A stretch of DNA of 64,000 nucleotides from contig JAKLMB010000007.1 in assembly GCA_022813625.1 (NCBI GenBank), positions 62,001-126,000 on the forward strand, given 5' to 3'. Shown piece by piece: positions 11,897 through 22,677 of this stretch. Origin of the DNA: Aaosphaeria pasadenensis. Lineage: Eukaryota; Ascomycota; Dothideomycetes; Pleosporales. Both the position numbers and the translations under genes were made by a program. Numbering within the stretch: position 1 is the first letter of the stretch; the number at the start of each line of letters is the position of its first letter. Under the pieces are notes generated by a model. It searched no databases. It was not told the DNA's origin and was given only the letters and a program-made list of their open reading frames with translations.

Positions 11897-13098
11897 GTAG
11901 GCACGTAGGGTATGGAGAGACGTCGGTGTGCGCAAGCAAATGCGCATACATTGAGCTGAAGCGAGCGACATTTTTGCTTCTCCTGTAGCCAGTTGGGAAG
12001 AGCCCTGGCACCATTCTGGGCATCTGTGGAGGTCCTTCTCCAATTGTATAGTCCGGTGAGTAGCCCAAGATGGGGTGCACCTCGACGTATGTAATGTATA
12101 GTAGTACCTGTGTGCCTGCTGCTGTATGTACGGAGTACAGCGTACATACATACGTACCGTCTGCAAATATATAAGACGTGCATTGAGTGGTTTCTGTCGT
12201 GGAGCCAGCCACCCCCAGGCCATTGCACCACCGCTATGCTAGACAGACACGACATGCTGTCGTCGTGTGGGGTTGAGACCTGTAGTGAGCATGCGAGGTC
12301 AGATCTGATGACCGTGAAAGATTCCTCTAAGTATCTTGCTATGTTCGATCTAGTTAGAGCATCATTCGAGTTGTTGTCTCTTGCGTTGCGAATTGAATGC
12401 TCAAAAGCGCACTTCGGCGTCCTCCACTGATGCCCTCTCTCTTCCCATGACCCTGCAGTGATGCCCTGTTGGAAGGGGGGTACCTGGATCGACAAGACAG
12501 CTTGCGTGTTTTTTCTTCTTCGAAGGGGCCCACCTTTTAACTCATCCGATGCTGCAGGTTTCATGACTGACATTAAAAAAACTTCCGCGCATTGCTGGGC
12601 GTGGTAGTTAGCCACGAATAAAGAAGGAAAGCAGGGAGGCACGAAGCGCGGGGCCGGTGAAGAGAGGAAAAACAAAGTTCAGTTAGATGAGCTCTCTGCG
12701 GCAGAAGCGAGACGTGTTGAAGCCCAAAATTCGAAGCTCCAATCCTGTGAAAAACCGACTTGTTGGTGTGCGTTTGTTTTGGGTCCTATTTTTTCTATTG
12801 CTTCTTGCGTATGGTATGGACTGTCCCCGGGATAGTTATCCGTTCATGCATCGAGTATCCAAGTCCAGCTTTCCGCCCATTTTTGTTTCCCCCCAAGTCA
12901 CCGCCCAGTTTCGAGCCTCCGATAAGGTACAACTCCTTCCCAGAACATAGACAGGCGTGACAGTGTCTGTCTGTGCTAGTGATCCCGGTCCGCGCTATGC
13001 AAACGATGCTTTCGAAAAGAAATTTCTCACCCATACATGTGGTATATATACAACATACTCCGTAGATAAGGAAATGAATACATGGATAATATGACACA

Positions 13099-14257
13099 TT
13101 ATATTTGTGCTTTTGTCTCCGGCGAGAGTATTCGGTCTTCGACTCTCCTCATGATCTTGTTTGTTTGCTCGGCGAGGGTAAGAGTAAGGATCTAGTAGAT
13201 GTCAGTACCTCGGTTCTTCGACGAGCTTTGGTTATAATCTTGATACATACCGTGTGAGGCAAGATTCGTGCCAAATGGGCGAAGTAGCCCTTGTACAAAG
13301 CAAAGAGACCCTCGGTCTTCACTGTTCGGGAGAGACAGTCGAACGCTGAGCTGTAGAGGTTGCCCGTCTGGTTGTACATTCGCGACATGATCGTGTCAGG
13401 AGGGTGCATAACACAGCACACGACGAAACCACTGCAAGTGCTGCTAGCAATGTGCAGCGGCATACCCTCTTCCATTCCGAAATGCTTGATCAACCTCCGC
13501 TTCGCGAAGAAGTATGTGGGGAGCTGAACGGAACTGCCGAAGCCGGTCCTGACCATGGCGGGGAGCACGCCGCGGTAAAGTCCCTTGACGCCCTCATGGC
13601 TATAGATCTGGCGCATACCATCGACCGCATTCTTGTAGTTGTGCTGCGTACCGACGGGTAGGAAGGGCGAGTATGACTGGAGACGGGTCTTGATGAGGAA
13701 GAATGGTGAACCGGCTGCTGCACCGAGGATACCCGAGGCGGCTCCCGAGAAGAGATTCACACCGAAGGACTGCACGGCGGCATCGTTGTAGATCGCGCTC
13801 GTAAGGGTCTTGCGTACTGGCTCATAGAAGCCTAATCGGCAACCATTGAGCGTCATTTGGTATACGTACTGAAACAAGTATTAGTTACGAGCTCGTATAA
13901 TAATGACTAACAGACAGGGTATGAACATACCGCACAACTCAGACCTCGTAACAAGCCCCTGGGACCTTCATTCTTGAGAATGACACCCACGCCGTGAAGA
14001 ACACCTTTGTATAATCTGGGCGCATCCTTCCTGGCCTGTAGTTCTCCCTGAAGCTGTAACCTGGGTATCGTCAATACCTCGTCTCGAGAGGTTCGGAATG
14101 CTGCGGGCGCACCTAATCTTGACCGTTTCGAAGCCGTGTGTGACCGTCACCGCTCCGCAGGCGGCAATGCCTCCTGCAATGAAGGATCTGGTGTAATCAA
14201 GTCAGTAGAGATCACTTAGGAAGCTTCAGCTCGTACATACCCTAGAGTTGTAGACAT
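13099..14257 (-). CDS. OAC1: mitochondrial oxaloacetate/sulfate-type carrier (Oac1-like)
   Basis: Five exons: 14257-14241, 14187-14113, 14060-13931, 13868-13251 and 13191-13099, 310 aa, close to yeast Oac1 (324 aa). Introns are 53, 52, 62 and 59 nt. The first coding exon is only 17 nt. The protein has the three-repeat mitochondrial carrier fold with six inner-membrane helices. Carrier signatures are GFETVKIRLQLQGE in repeat 1, AGSPFFLIKTRLQSYS in repeat 2 and HPPDTIMSRMYNQ in repeat 3, with the repeat-linked KGVLHGV, RGVLPAMVRTG and KGYFAHLARILPH loops. The SPxFLxKTRxQSYS and RTGxGSSVQLP segments are typical of the Oac1 group, which imports oxaloacetate and sulfate in yeast. The exact substrate here is inferred. 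It is divergent from SWD2. Confidence 0.88.
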
Positions 14258-14749
14258 CGTTCTTCTTCCAGACCTCTTGCGTGAATTCTCGGCGCAAGCA
14301 ACAGAGAGCCGCAGGCAATATTCGGAAATACTCAGGGAAATGGATAAGAAGAAGAGAAGAGGTTGCGCGCCCCTGGCCACGAAGATACTTAGAGCTCAAT
14401 GGCGATTGCTGAGTGAGCTCGGTTGACAGAAATTATTTGGAGATCTGAATAATAAGTTAAATGTAAGTCGTATTCCGACAAGCCGACCTCCGATAAACGG
14501 CGATTCCCAGTAAAGCCCGAGCCAAGCTTTCCTTTCGCGTCGGATTGCTTAGTTGGTTTCCTCATGAAGCTAAGTTTGACCTGAGGTGGCCCATGCTTCT
14601 TCTCCAGATATTCCCATATTCAATATCAAAAGAGAGCTATTGTTTGCATCTCCCCACCAGCGTCGAGGTATCGCGTTAACCACCCCCACAATCTGCTCGG
14701 GTATAATGGTCTCATTCTTTCGGTGACCTCACCCCACCTCAAATCGACC
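14258..14749. promoter_or_regulatory. shared divergent promoter of OAC1 and SWD2
   Basis: A 492-base region between two start codons on opposite strands. I see no sharp TATA box. It must contain both promoters because no other space is available upstream of either gene. Confidence 0.5.
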
Positions 14750-15941
14750 ATGGCGACCGGTTCTGCGACTCCTGGCCCACCAGCACCTCCGGTAGGACCG
14801 CCGACACAGAAAGTGAGCGACGTCATAACATCGTTCCGCCCGTCAAGAGTAAGCTATCTACATGCAATCAGAGGTGCTAGTACTTATGGAAATCCTGTCT
14901 AGCGATTCAAGCCAAACGACAGTAAGACTTCGGTGACCTCGCTTGATTTCGACGACACCGGCGAGCTTGCGATCGTAGCACGCGACGACGATACGCTTCA
15001 GATATACAATTGCAGAGAGGGCAAGCACGCAAAGGAACTGAAGAGTCAGAAGTATGGTGTACATCTGGCGCGCTTCTCCCACCATGCGCAGAGCATAATC
15101 TATGCTAGCACGAAAGTAGACGGTATGCTCTTACGTTGTTGGTCCCAGGAAGCACCGAGCTGATAAATGCCTAGATACAATTCGATTTCTCTCCACCCAC
15201 GACAACTCATACATCCGCTACTTTAAAGGTCACGAAGACACGGTCACATCTATTGCGCTCTGCCCTTCGGACGACACCTTCATCTCCTGTTCGAAAGACA
15301 ACACAGTGAGGATATGGAACCTGGGATCAAACAACTGCCAAGGGATACTCAAGTTGCACGCCCCGTACCTAGCCGCGTACGATCCATCCGCGACCGTCAT
15401 TGCCGTTGCATCACCGGCGACGCATGCGATTCTACTCTACGATGTGCGACACTACGACAAGCCGCCCTTCGCAACATTCGACATGCTCGAAAATGAGCAG
15501 CGTTTCCTCGGAGCCCAGGGTGCAGAATGGACGAAGCTAGAGTTCACAAACGACGGAAAGAGCCTAGTCATTGCAACGGCAGGAAACGGACATTTCGTAC
15601 TCGACGCCTTCGATGGCAAACTCACGCATTTCTGCTATCGCAAAACAGGACCTTCGGGAAGGCTTGGTCCAGGCGCCCCAGCTAACAGCTCCGGAACACT
15701 GGGTCAGGGTGACGCTTGTGTGACACCAGATGGCCAATATCTTCTTAGTGGCAGCTCTGAAGATGGCGTCCTGGTCTGGGATATTTCAAGGCCGGCAACA
15801 GGGAATAACGTTCTCGAGCCTGTGGAGCATCTACCTGGACATAGCAAGGCCGCCATCATTGGTTACAACCCACGATCTAATCTGCTGGCTACGGCGGATA
15901 AGGATCTCACGCTTTGGCAACCTGATGCTGATCTCATGTAA
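14750..15941 (+). CDS. SWD2: WD40 protein Swd2/WDR82
   Basis: Three exons: 14750-14848, 14903-15122 and 15175-15941, 361 aa; introns of 54 and 52 nt. After a short Pro-rich start the protein is a single WD40 propeller. It opens with a block that matches Swd2/WDR82 (VTSLDFDDTGELAIVARDDDT-, then LQIYNC), followed by STHDNSYIRYFKGHEDTV, SCSKDNTVRIWNL, SGSSEDGVLVWD and ATADKDLTLWQP. Swd2 is a shared subunit of the COMPASS H3K4 methyltransferase and the cleavage/polyadenylation factor, acting in the nucleus. An insertion between the SGRLG and DACVTPDG blocks (Gly/Ala/Ser-rich) makes it slightly longer than the animal protein. Confidence 0.9.
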
Positions 15942-16428
15942 AGAGATGGAGAGACAGATGAAAGGAAGACGTATGATACCTTTACACGCAGGGGGGTCAT
16001 GACATCAATTGACCCAGCGAGAAAGCAATAGCCCAGGGCCAAAGGGGTACGGAAGGAAAGACGCAAGTAGTTATATACCAGGCCTCGAGAGTTCATGAAG
16101 AGACAACCGTTTATGCCTACAGACGGACAACAAAGTTCTGAGGGAACAACCTCAGAGACGCTGAGTGATTCCCATGGAGGATTTCACCGACGTTAGGATA
16201 GGGGAAATCCAAGGACTCGGTATTGCATCAAGCATAGGGGTATTATTCAAGGGCTATTCTGGTGGCTATGGACAACGCAGACATGCACAGTAGATAGACA
16301 GACAGATCATCCTAAGCATGAATCATCTACAAAGACACACTTTATATACCAACTCAAAATACAATACAATCTAGGATATCGTAGTGACCAAATTCCAACC
16401 CATTACACGCTGTCTCAGAACCATTCAC
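15942..16428. other. intergenic between convergent SWD2 and LAS1
   Basis: No coding region seen; holds both 3' ends. Confidence 0.6.
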
Positions 16429-18005
16429 TCACTCATCATCCTCCCATCCCAAGGGCAGCACCCCTATCGGTGTAGGTTTCCAAAGCCCAATCCACTTCTG
16501 CGGCCCCTTCGTCTTCTCCACCACCCCATCGACTGTTTCTCTCTCTCCCTCTCCTCCAACATCAACCTTCTCATCCACATCCATACCCTCCCCCTCCCCC
16601 CTCGCCGCCTCCAAAATCGCCTTCCAACTCCCACCATCACCCACAGCCCCCGCCCCAATAACCCTCTCTACAACCCTCAAATTCCAATACCCAGGCTCCA
16701 GAAACAAACTCTCCACGACCTCCTCCTCAAAACCCCTCTGCTTCCACCCATGCTGCTCCTTTCCATACCTCCGCCTCACATCCCCCCACTCCCCAGACGT
16801 CAGCACATGGACAAGCCACTCCGCAAACGCCTCGCCGACCGGGTTCTCCTCCACCGCAGCGGGAGACGCGGAGCACGCAGCATCCATCCTCTTCACCATC
16901 CTTGCAACGAGCATTGAAACAAACCCTCCGTGCATCGACGCCACCGCAACCAAAAGCTGCGACCACAGCAAAAACGCACCAGACATACTCGTGCCGAGCG
17001 CCTTTCCAGCAGGAATGATAGCGTCCTCGTCGACGAGCTGCGCGAGCAGGACGTCGAAGACGGGGGGGCTTGAGGTCGTCGGGGTGCTGGCGGCCATGGC
17101 GATGACGGTCTTGAGGGCGTCGGCTGCGTTTTTCGCGGCGGGAGATGTGGCGTCCTTTCTCCGGGATTTGATTTCGGTTTTCCGGGTTTTGGTGTAGGTT
17201 TTTAGGAGGGTGGAGATGGAGGTGCGGAGTTCGGTTTCTGTGAGGGATCCTGTGGTGATGGTTTCGATTGTGCTATTACTGTTGGGTTTGAGGGTGGGAG
17301 GGGAGGAGAGGGCGATGTCGAGGCGCGACCAGTACCATTCCCAGAGCCAGGCTAAGCATTCGCGGCATGAGCGTCTGAGGGTCGGGAGGGTGGGATATTC
17401 GCGGTGGACGATGCTGTGACGGACTTCGAGGAGGTGAGGGGGGAGGGAGAGGAAGGGGGTTGAGGGGGTGGAGATGTGGAAGGAGGGTTTGGAGCGCCGG
17501 AGCTCGAGCGATGTGTCGGCGAAGCCGGTTATGAATCTGGTGGGGAGTTAGAACTAATTGTTATACTCGTTCAAGGCCTTCAAGAAATGTGAAAATCCAC
17601 ATCTCCAGGCCATGAGGCGGTAAAATCTTACCTCGCGATAGCACCACCAAAAATCAACTTCAAACTGTTCGCCTCCAACACGCCCCTCTGATCCTGAATC
17701 TCAGCGTCCACAAGATCAGCCGTCGACTCAAGCAGCAGCGGCAATTCCGCCTTTCTCAATTTCCACGCTTGAACCTGTTATCCCTCGTCAGCTTCTGCAC
17801 AATATCACAACCTCCACCCATCGAAGCACATGGGACCTCCGAGGGAAAACAAGAACGATGGAAAGAAAAGAAGAACAAAACCCACCATCCTAACCCCCCT
17901 CCCCTTCCTCTCCAAATCGTCCCCGTAGAAATCCCTCCTCAAGCCAAACAACTCCTCCGCATCCCTCCACGCCGTAACAACGAACTTCTCTTCCACGCCC
18001 ACCAT
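16429..18005 (-). CDS. LAS1: Las1 pre-rRNA processing endonuclease
   Basis: Three exons: 18005-17886, 17774-17632 and 17536-16429, 456 aa; introns of 111 and 95 nt. The N-terminal Las1 HEPN domain covers residues ~1-180: VVTAWRDAEELFGLRRDFY, then QAWKLRKAELPLLLESTADL, then LIFGGAIARFITG. The HEPN catalytic RxxxxH is visible as R127...H132 in EVRHSIVHRE, followed by a Trp-rich segment (CLAWLWEWYW). Las1 cuts the ITS2 spacer of pre-rRNA together with the kinase Grc3 in the nucleus or nucleolus. The C-terminal half is less conserved and ends in PTPIGVLPLGWE, the short C-terminal motif expected for contact with Grc3 (family knowledge). Codon third positions change from C-rich in the 5' half to G-rich in the 3' half. 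Confidence 0.9.
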
Positions 18006-19583
18006 CTTCTAGTTCCCCTGCCCTTTTCCTAGTTGCAAATATCTCTTTCTCAATATCAATCTCAATACCTCAATACCTTAATCCTGGTCACTAGCTTCAG
18101 CCGTTCGTTTGTTCGTTCGTTTCTCTCCTTCAATCCTAAGTCCCTTTACGCATGCCCAGGCCAAGAAATGGAGAAAATATACGTCACGTGCTCCAACGTT
18201 TTTCTTATCGATAACGAACGTCCCCCAAAGCCTGGCGCATCGGCCAATCACACAGCGCCTGACTCCGCAAACGGAGATGTACAAAGTATACTTGGTCCCC
18301 TCCCGCTTGAGTGGTTGGATCGAAAGGGATCAAGGCGAGCGATGGAACAAGGTCCAATTGGTGGGAAAGCGGAGGAAGAGGAGGCGAGATGCGAAGTGCG
18401 AGATGCGAGTGCGAGAGCGAGATGGGTAGGGGAATCTTGGGATCTCCGGGTTTTGGCGGACGATGGTGGAGGGTTGGGGAGCTTGTTTGATTGGCACATT
18501 TGGGCTGGGTGTGTGAGATTGGTTTTGTGGGAGAGTTGTACGAGTAGATTCAAGATCGTTCAAGATCGTTCAAGATCATTCAATACCAATCTATGTCCTT
18601 CATAGTTGCAACCATATTTATACCTCTATTTCATCTAACTACCTACCCGTCACACACATCCAAAACAGTCAACGCAAAAGAAAATACGAACGCTTCTCAT
18701 AGCTAACGACACACGCGAGTACTACATTTCACAGAAGATTCAATTTATTCATTCAATTCGTTTTTCGATTTTGGTTGGTTTCGTTTCGTTTCATGACATC
18801 ATCCAACAGACTACGAAAGTACGCAAACTCCTCCTTAGATTTCCCTTCAGAAAAAAACAAGCGATCGTTGACGTTACCGGGGGCGCGCGGAAACCCTCGT
18901 GTTCAGTAGACTCAACTATTATCAATCGCTGTAGCGGGACGAGAGAAGAAAAAAATAAACCCTTGTTGCGTGTTTCGGCAGATGCGAGCGGGTTGAGGTA
19001 GTTAGTGTGTTTGGGGTTGGTTGTTATTGTTATGTTTGTGTTGGAATGTGTGGGAACGTCAAGGTCGGCGATTACTCGTAACCACCGGAGACTTAAAGGC
19101 AAGTTTCAACACTAACTACCTAGGTAAGTTTCTGTTTGTTGGTAGGCAGGTAATAGCGGTCAGAGAAGGGAGGGAAGATCAGTGGCACAGGATAGGTTTT
19201 GTTTGTGTTGTATTGATGTTTTTTCCATTATTGTAGCTTTTGAGCCTGTTTAGATGCGATTATCGTGGGTAATGCATCGGCTGTAATGCTACTGCTACTA
19301 CTATGCTATTCTGCTATGATTGACATGATCATGCATGCACCAAGCTTTTGCTGGTGTTATACTAATCGAAGACTTGCCATCAAGTCTTAGACTTTCGGGA
19401 ACGAACAGTCGCTCGCTGCCGTTAAATGATGCCATTGAAGGCCAGAGGGGTATCCTGATTCATAAATCTAAATGTGAACATCATAATATGTTCATCCAAA
19501 AAACACCATGCTATGCTGAAAGTTGTTCGTGATAAAAATGTCGAGAGAAGCCGGGCAGGAACGATTGAAAGTCATTCAAGCAT
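18006..19583. other. intergenic, upstream of LAS1
   Basis: No credible gene. Open frames here are short or low complexity on both strands. Pyrimidine-rich just upstream of LAS1 on the coding strand. Contains the 10-base tandem repeat at 18549. Confidence 0.55.
18549..18582. repeat. (TTCAAGATCG)n tandem repeat
   Basis: Three and a half copies of a 10-base unit TTCAAGATCG, the last with one change. Confidence 0.9.
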
Positions 19584-20702
19584 TCACAGCCACCCGTACC
19601 CCAAACCAGCGTCCCGCACTGGCATTGTGGATTGCTTCAATTGTTGAAAGTACCATTCCTTAGTGTAGTTTTCGTCATCATCGAAAAAGAAACTTTGGCC
19701 GTCCATGTTGCTCGATACTTGGGGTTTTCCAAGGGTGTCGATGGTTTGTGCAGGCTGCGGTGCTGCTGGAGGAGGTGCAGGTAGGTCTTCTACACTGGCA
19801 TCATCAGAGCTGGCGTCATCTGCGTCGCCTTCCGCATCTGCGTCCTCGTCCTCAACATCCTCCTCTGGTGGTTGCCATGTCTCCTCAAGCTTGAGACCTT
19901 TACCGGTGGACTCAACAAGACCCGAGGACCAGGACAGGGCAGGGTCGGGGAGGTCGTACAAGCCCATGCCAATCAATTCCTTTCCTGAATCCTCCATGTC
20001 TTCGTCCATAGCCTCCTCCTCTTCAGATGGATGTTGGATGGGCAGGAAATCCGAAGACCCGTTGCGTGAAATTGCCGCATGTTCCTCGTTCTTCCTTGCC
20101 CACTCTTGCAAATACCATGGCATTGGTTCAGTAGCCGGGGTAGATGTAGATGATGCTTGCCAGCTAGAATCTGAATCATGCGAGCCACGGTGGTGATTGT
20201 GAGGGTAGGTTGCTGCCTGGGAGGTCTGCATCTGGTCTTGGAACATGGAGTTCCGCGCGGACAGTGAATAGAAATCGGAACCATGGGCGGAGTTCCGTGA
20301 TGATGGGTTATAGCGAGGGCCAAAGTCTTGTGCTTGTGCGTGTTCCATTGGTCCTGACGAACGGGGTGGAACTTGGAACTGGGAAGACGATGGGTGCCAG
20401 CTCATTGGCCGAGACGTTTGGGTCTGTACCTGTTCCTCCTCTTCACGAGAACCGCCAAACATGAAGTTGTAGTGGTCGTCTAGTGTGGCATACCGCTTGA
20501 CAGGGCCAGTGGTTGTCTTCCGCCTTTCCATGGTGCGTGGGCTGTTATGAGTGCTCTTTGGTTTTTCCACGCGGGTAGGCCGTGATCCGGACTGGCTTCC
20601 AGAGCTGCGTGAGGCTCGTCGAACCATTGGATATGGCATGTTGGCGATGGAGGGATGGTTGTTGCTTGAAGGGTCGTGCCCCGGTGGGAAGGTTGATGCC
20701 AT
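19584..20702 (-). CDS. conserved fungal protein of unknown function (GMGLYD / GKGLKLEETW motifs)
   Basis: Single exon, 372 aa from ATG 20702. The frame is open to 20900, but the extra residues (His/Thr-rich) look like leader, and the ATG at 20702 begins MASTFPPGHDPSS. Largely disordered and rich in Ser, Gln, Pro and acidic residues. Three ordered-looking patches: KRYATLDDHYNFMFG near residue 70, EPMPWYLQEWARKNEEHAA near the middle, and the acidic C-terminal part with GKELIGMGLYDLPDPA, STGKGLKLEETWQPPE and SFFFDDDENYTKEWYFQQL. I recognise these C-terminal motifs as recurring in uncharacterised filamentous-fungal proteins; no function is known to me. The short WYLQEW helices could be binding motifs for a larger partner (inference). 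Confidence 0.7.
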   Translation of the reverse strand: MASTFPPGHDPSSNNHPSIANMPYPMVRRASRSSGSQSGSRPTRVEKPKSTHNSPRTMERRKTTTGPVKRYATLDDHYNFMFGGSREEEEQVQTQTSRPMSWHPSSSQFQVPPRSSGPMEHAQAQDFGPRYNPSSRNSAHGSDFYSLSARNSMFQDQMQTSQAATYPHNHHRGSHDSDSSWQASSTSTPATEPMPWYLQEWARKNEEHAAISRNGSSDFLPIQHPSEEEEAMDEDMEDSGKELIGMGLYDLPDPALSWSSGLVESTGKGLKLEETWQPPEEDVEDEDADAEGDADDASSDDASVEDLPAPPPAAPQPAQTIDTLGKPQVSSNMDGQSFFFDDDENYTKEWYFQQLKQSTMPVRDAGLGYGWL

Positions 20703-22481
20703 GGAGGGCGGTTTTATATTTCCCAAAGTATGTTGTTGTGTTGTATGGGTGGTAGAGTGTATGGTCAGACGGATAGTATGTAGAGTGGTCACAGAATGTA
20801 CTCGTAAATCATATATGGAATGTCCATCGGGGGGAGGTGCATGTGTATATGGGGTGCCAAGAGATATAGAGGGACAGATTGGGATGCAGGCTTTGGACAA
20901 TTAAGAGAAAGAGATCAGGGTACGTAGCGGCGTTACAAGTCATGGGAAGCGGCTAAGCAAAGACTCGTGGTCCTACTCATACTAAGAGGGAGGAATATGC
21001 AGACAAGGGACGGGTGATGAATGCCTACCTACCTAAGGGAGACTACAAGGGACCGGCCTCGTGAAGGAACGGCGTTGTGAAAGTGGAACGCACGGCTGGA
21101 ACGCGAGCAGGAGCTGATCACCATGGTGGTGCATCATGGTTCAAGGCCCACGACCAGACAGGCGAGCAAAAGAAACACCACTAGGACTGTGGGAGTGACC
21201 AAGTCACAAAGAGAGAAAGGGACATTGAGCGCGCGCGGGTATGTATCATGGCGCAACGGAGATCCGTGCGGCGCATGTTGGCCGGGCGAGCGAGACAAGT
21301 AAGAGGGAGCCCCGGACAGTGGCACTACTGCACTACTGGCAGTGCTGGGTGCAGTAAGTAACAGGAAGCAGGGCAGCCTGTACAGCCCGTTAATGAGCCT
21401 GTCGAAAGGGATCGGGCCAATAGCGGCGAATGGGATAGTTAGGCCAGTTGGAGCTTGGGATCCAGTCGAGCCAGTCCATTGTGCATCATTTGCAAGGGGC
21501 CAAGCGCCAAGGGGGGGTTTGGTTGTTCTAAGGGCAAAAGAGCAGGCCCGACGGAAGAGGAGCGAGGGTGACGAGTAGAGCAAAATAACACCTACGCCTA
21601 GCCTATCCTGCAGTGTGGTAAGGTGGCAGACGAGGAGAGTCGATAGGATCCGGCATAGTGTGCCCTTGAAAGGTCGGGCCTCGCGCTGCTACGAGACCTG
21701 CGACTCAGCTGGGTCCTGGGAACTGGGGCTAGGTTGGAGTAAGTGTCGTGTGGGTTGCAGGGAGAGGCAGGGAGACAGGGGAGCCAGTCCATTGCGGTGC
21801 AGTGCAGTGTGCAGCATAGGTAGGGTAGGTCGTATGTAACAGCCAGCGTACATACAGTAATACACAGACACCAGACGCCAGACACCAGACCAGCAAGTCG
21901 CAGTTGGTGCGCACGGTCTCGGTGTATTAGTCCTTCAGTCGTGCAGACAGGGGGAAGACAAAGGTAAAGAATGTCTTCACCTAGCATGGTGCCGTGGCGG
22001 TCGGGGCGGTCAAGGCGGTCAGCTAGCTGTGTGCGTCCGACGCCCACATTCCATATTTCCATACGCAGGCAGTCATAGCCGTACTCGTCTCGTAGGCTGT
22101 AGCCCAGACAGAGACTTGTTGTATGATTTCCCAGTGTCCCACCCTCCACCTCCACCCGCCCACGTTAGACGAATTAAGGAAGACGGGGGCGGCGCGACTT
22201 TGCAACACATGGCCCTCGGCAATCCTTTGGTGCTCTAATCTCTTTCAAGCAATCCATCTGGGCGGAACGGGGCCGCTATCGAAGGGCTATCGAGGTGATG
22301 GGTTGCCCTATGTTTTAGCCGGCATCGCAGAAAAGAGCACATTTGCAGACTCGTCATTCTTTATTGGTGTGTGGTAGAGATTGAGGATGGTCCATTATTA
22401 GCACGAGTACGATGGTAAATTCTCACTATGGACTTACTCTGCACTAGCAGAGTAGACACGACAACAACAGTACGGTGTAGA

Positions 22482-22504
22482 TTGCTTGCTTGCTTGCTTG
22501 CTTG
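22482..22504. repeat. (TTGC)n microsatellite
   Basis: Five to six copies of TTGC/GCTT. Confidence 0.85.
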
Positions 22505-22652
22505 ATGAGGTTGTGCCTGCACAGTGCACCGGGGATTGGGCTCAAAAGCCAGCCAAGGTCGTTCAGTCCAGGAGTCAGACAGACAGATGAATAAAGCAAT
22601 ATCGATTCTTTACCGAGCCGTGATCTTGATGGGGTGAATGGTGATGATGCTG

Positions 22653-22677
22653 ATACATGTACATGTACATGTACATG
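22653..22677. repeat. (TACATG)n self-complementary repeat
   Basis: Four copies of TACATG. TACATGTA is palindromic, so the whole tract can pair with itself as a hairpin. Confidence 0.85.

Larger units (their letters stand above)
9164..13098. other. long region without a convincing gene
   Basis: The first 540 bases continue the open frame of the preceding gene and are probably its 5' leader. Beyond that, open frames on both strands have compositions typical of random translation and no recognisable motif. Three short tandem repeats and three TACTCCGTA motifs (10940, 12129, 13056) occur. One open frame at 10727-10990 (-) is discussed among the findings. Confidence 0.5.

Noticed and set aside
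11830..12675. 281-codon open frame on the minus strand
   Set aside because: It spans the GGGCA repeat and a TACGGAGTA motif and contains many Cys/His/Arg in random order; no family resemblance.
18033..18605. 190-codon open frame on the + strand
   Set aside because: Overlaps the LAS1 promoter and the TTCAAGATCG repeat; no motif.
21134..22155. Open frames of 149 and 185 codons on the minus strand upstream of the unknown gene at 19584-20702
   Set aside because: Composition and lack of motifs look like random translation of GC-rich upstream DNA.
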